A DNA stretch of 64,000 nt from Candidatus Obscuribacterales bacterium (GTDB lineage: Bacteria > Cyanobacteriota > Vampirovibrionia > Obscuribacterales > Obscuribacteraceae), in the NCBI GenBank assembly GCA_020054205.1, contig JAGVLS010000025.1, positions 19,923 to 83,922 on the forward strand. Reading direction: 5' to 3'. Positions within the stretch are counted from its first letter, which is position 1, and each line of letters opens with the position of its first letter. A program made the translations under genes and the position numbers. Shown piece by piece: positions 62,801 to 64,000 of this stretch. The notes beneath the pieces were generated by a model. It had not been told where the DNA came from and did not search any database. It saw only the letters and a program-made list of their open reading frames with translations.

Positions 62801-64000
62801 AATATCTATATTTTGTCCAAAAGTACTTAATTGGAAATTTTCGCCATTGCCAGCACTAGACGCGGCTAAATTTACTGCAGAATTTATACCAAGATTTACA
62901 GCGCCACCAGTATTTGCTTGTAAATTAACGACACCATTGCCGGCAGCAATTAAATTGCTATTAAGAGTAATATCTCCTGTGCCAGAGCTTAAAGTCAATG
63001 TTAAAGCTCCAGGGCTAGTTATTTGGCTACCCCCAGATTTAGTGATGCTACCAGCACCATTGGCAGCTAATGCAATTGTTGAAGCGGAAAGATTATTAGC
63101 AATAACAATATTGCCATTATTAGCAGTAGTGGTAAATCCAATGCTACCAGCTGATATTGCTGTTGAGTTTGTAATTGTATTTGAAGCAGATACTTGGAAA
63201 TTGCTCGATGCGCCAAGATTAGCAGTATTGATATTTACTGTGCCACTATTTATAAGAGAAACATTTCCAGACGACGTAACACCAAGAGCGACATTACCAG
63301 TATTTTGAACATATATATTGCCGGCAGTAGAGGCTGAAAGATTTGGTGTAGAAGTAAATACATAAGCACCTGAAGTACCAATATCGCCGCTTGTTGAGCT
63401 GAGATTGACAATGTTAGCACCAACTGTACCATTGCTGCGTGTAATAGTACCGCTGCCATTTGCAGCAATTGTGACGGTATTACCGGAGGCTGATCCACCA
63501 GTAATATTAGCACCAATTACAATACCAGCATTGCTACCACTGCTTGCTTGTAGAGTAATATTTTGAGCAGTAATTAAACCAGAAGTACTCATTGTACCAG
63601 TTGATGTTAATTGGAATGTTTTATCATTGCCAGCACTAGAGGCAGCAATGTTAACAGCACCAGTATTTGATAAATAAACAGTACCTGTTGTTGTTGCAGA
63701 AAGATTGGCTGCAGTAGTAGCTAAGACAGTACCAGATGTGCCAATATTGCCTGACGATGAAGTTAAGTTGATGGTATTAGCAGTTAATGAATTAGACCAA
63801 GAAATATTAGCTGAGCCAGTTGATAAATTAATTGTATTACCAGAAAGATTTGCTGGATTGATAGTAAGTGCACCGTTACCAATGGCAGCTAGTGTAATTG
63901 CATTGCCAGAGCTACTGCCAGCAGAAATATTGGCGCCGACAGTTATACCTGCGTTTGAGCCGCCGGCGCCTTGGAGAGTCGCGTTTTGAGCGCGGAGTAA
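59864..64000 (-). CDS. Giant secreted beta-helix/FecR-like protein, N-terminus beyond right edge
   Basis: The minus-strand frame is open from 64000 to the stop at 59864 (at least 1378 residues), with no start inside that fits a signal peptide. The first part is strand-rich with 'NITLQASSGSNAGI' and 'NLAASSAGNGENFQL'-like units; two neighbouring units begin AQN at 63991 and 63568, 423 bp apart. A CxxC pair lies at 62698-62687. A Pro/Thr linker (about 61740-61800) leads to FecR-like segments and a tail homologous to that of the 21119 gene ('LLKTAAALHHVTAGKGSYS' against 'LMKTAVILQYLTNKHGQYS'). No membrane helix. Probably a surface protein of the same family. Confidence 0.88.
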   Translation of the reverse strand, partial: LLRAQNATLQGAGGSNAGITVGANISAGSSSGNAITLAAIGNGALTINPANLSGNTINLSTGSANISWSNSLTANTINLTSSSGNIGTSGTVLATTAANLSATTTGTVYLSNTGAVNIAASSAGNDKTFQLTSTGTMSTSGLITAQNITLQASSGSNAGIVIGANITGGSASGNTVTIAANGSGTITRSNGTVGANIVNLSSTSGDIGTSGAYVFTSTPNLSASTAGNIYVQNTGNVALGVTSSGNVSLINSGTVNINTANLGASSNFQVSASNTITNSTAISAGSIGFTTTANNGNIVIANNLSASTIALAANGAGSITKSGGSQITSPGALTLTLSSGTGDITLNSNLIAAGNGVVNLQANTGGAVNLGINSAVNLAASSAGNGENFQLSTFGQNIDIRGGVGAGSGSIASINIDTTNGGTVQSGSITNTQGCTTCALSANSVALVGYNGITFGSNITANDGTISITSSNGTVGIGTGSVITATEAISFTGRTGIAIANNVTITGGTYDPSLDPEDVTEAIQPGQILTNGPVSLNTWLNGAGTGNITIGANTQINSFGGATIDGTTIKGDINIQSGGNLDMSASGIALASYGGDLLLNSAVNLTMGPGSLSAVGKEMDNDPSTIIGGRIGMISGSPGADVEHELDIVFSSSVEPDLLVEHGGFDPDGTEQNLVAIVFGSGIATDSVTIPDSVPYVAADLPSDILDRVSGWVYMDSGTPDTLDVDNTSFNTITPAPVPPPTPTPPVTPTIFVNTNTSSAFNFSALNLVPTGLNSSIATQQTLMFSFNLEGAMKDKKFKTESNIIMLGAKRRFNIDMGDDGETAESVDIKVKGSTVATLKANQQAIVTHNNMDESEMISAEPTGSSTAVVSGVIQKLSIPVSKSKDSDLQKTAKRKVIEIDLGDRNSADNDNQLTDASRSQDASKPLSVEVTADSNPNMPIIEEDLSSVKNNSSLASGPVNVFNTDKHNVLVNKSHSNLTLFTNNEQTSLLVNGSEIGLVGSTGTVCSTDKESLILHVGSLLIHNADKSLSVETRAGLITLSPQSIAVIQSNPDQPFKISVLPNEQSNHEEEASISLTTNNGSIYNLHAGAELQLDSRGSSNVASTHKSIPHTPEAVYIASNGLSFGKAKEPSHLLAEEGSSFSTIAKGLKLNSGNLFIKPNKDMDVQTPLGIVHVVQGAALSVSVKNGEVRVAALSGPDNIWVIAGSQKILIEPGKELFLSGHPISHSDAYANDNVARRQIVDVPLNSNKVHAIMSDFSIITMLSSTPHLKAIRQPGSWQEHQLQESLLKTAAALHHVTAGKGSYSMPISNQHAANKDNRTSTNNTRVTPNTTGSQTQPSGNGGGKTSNNGTPNNNKTSLNRGAKAPYLIGLQPDNK

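Overview
The window is AT-rich bacterial DNA with dense, mostly single-copy genes, no phage or IS genes, no CRISPR array, and no tRNA or rRNA that I could see. Several features point to a non-photosynthetic relative of Cyanobacteria (Vampirovibrionia/'Melainabacteria', perhaps Obscuribacterales). These are a lysA-cdaA pair, a DUF2993/LmeA-type protein, a TIGR00303-type CobT, giant secreted Gly/Asn-rich beta-helix proteins with FecR-like tails, and Tad-like and J-domain proteins. This assignment is an inference from gene content; no search was run.

Layout. 1-1670: left-truncated gene for a secreted beta-barrel-like protein. 2067-4403: LuxR-type response regulator, DUF2993 protein and GerMN lipoprotein. 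4492-9835: housekeeping block (rpmE, then cdaA and lysA on the minus strand, an unknown protein, a YraN-type nuclease, serS). 9881-10467: HicAB toxin-antitoxin. 10545-14090: a vitamin B6 module (pdxR-pdxS-pdxT) behind an array of ATTGGCTGG boxes, with a small divergent orphan. 14072-20967: Cys-rich unknown, ArnT-like glycosyltransferase, unknown protein, DAHP synthase, membrane protein and CobT-like protein. 21119-33912: an accessory surface/signalling region with a 2402-residue beta-helix/FecR-like protein, a roughly 1025-residue orphan with a Cys-Cys-Gln motif, a miniature FecR-like paralogue, and a REC-GAF-like-GGDEF protein whose catalytic motifs are degenerate. 34077-40778: acyl-CoA dehydrogenase, J-domain protein, Tad-like protein, two small secreted proteins and a TPR protein. 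40767-44150: rnhB-rbgA-rplS, nrdR and a second J-domain protein.

44161-57439 is the most interesting part. Twelve minus-strand genes lie end to end with gaps of at most 30 bp or slight overlaps, so they very probably form one operon. In transcription order they encode an Asp/Asn beta-hydroxylase-like 2OG-Fe(II) enzyme, an orphan with a DGNHR motif and C-terminal CxxC, a CooC/MinD-like ATPase, a fold-type III PLP decarboxylase, a cysteine-synthase/SbnA-like enzyme fused to rhodanese, a class V cysteine desulfurase, a phytoene-desaturase-like flavoprotein, a GNAT protein, a Fur-family regulator, a second CooC-like ATPase and two SAM methyltransferases. Divergent from it are a BT1-type MFS transporter and a third methyltransferase (57816-59835), with a Fur-box-like dyad in the gap. 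I read this as an undescribed, probably metal-responsive pathway for a modified amino-acid or sulfur-containing small molecule with its own transporter. No NRPS, PKS or IucA/IucC-type synthetase is present, so the product is unknown.

59864-64000: the 3' part of another giant beta-helix/FecR-like gene that runs off the right edge. It is a paralogue of the gene at 21119.
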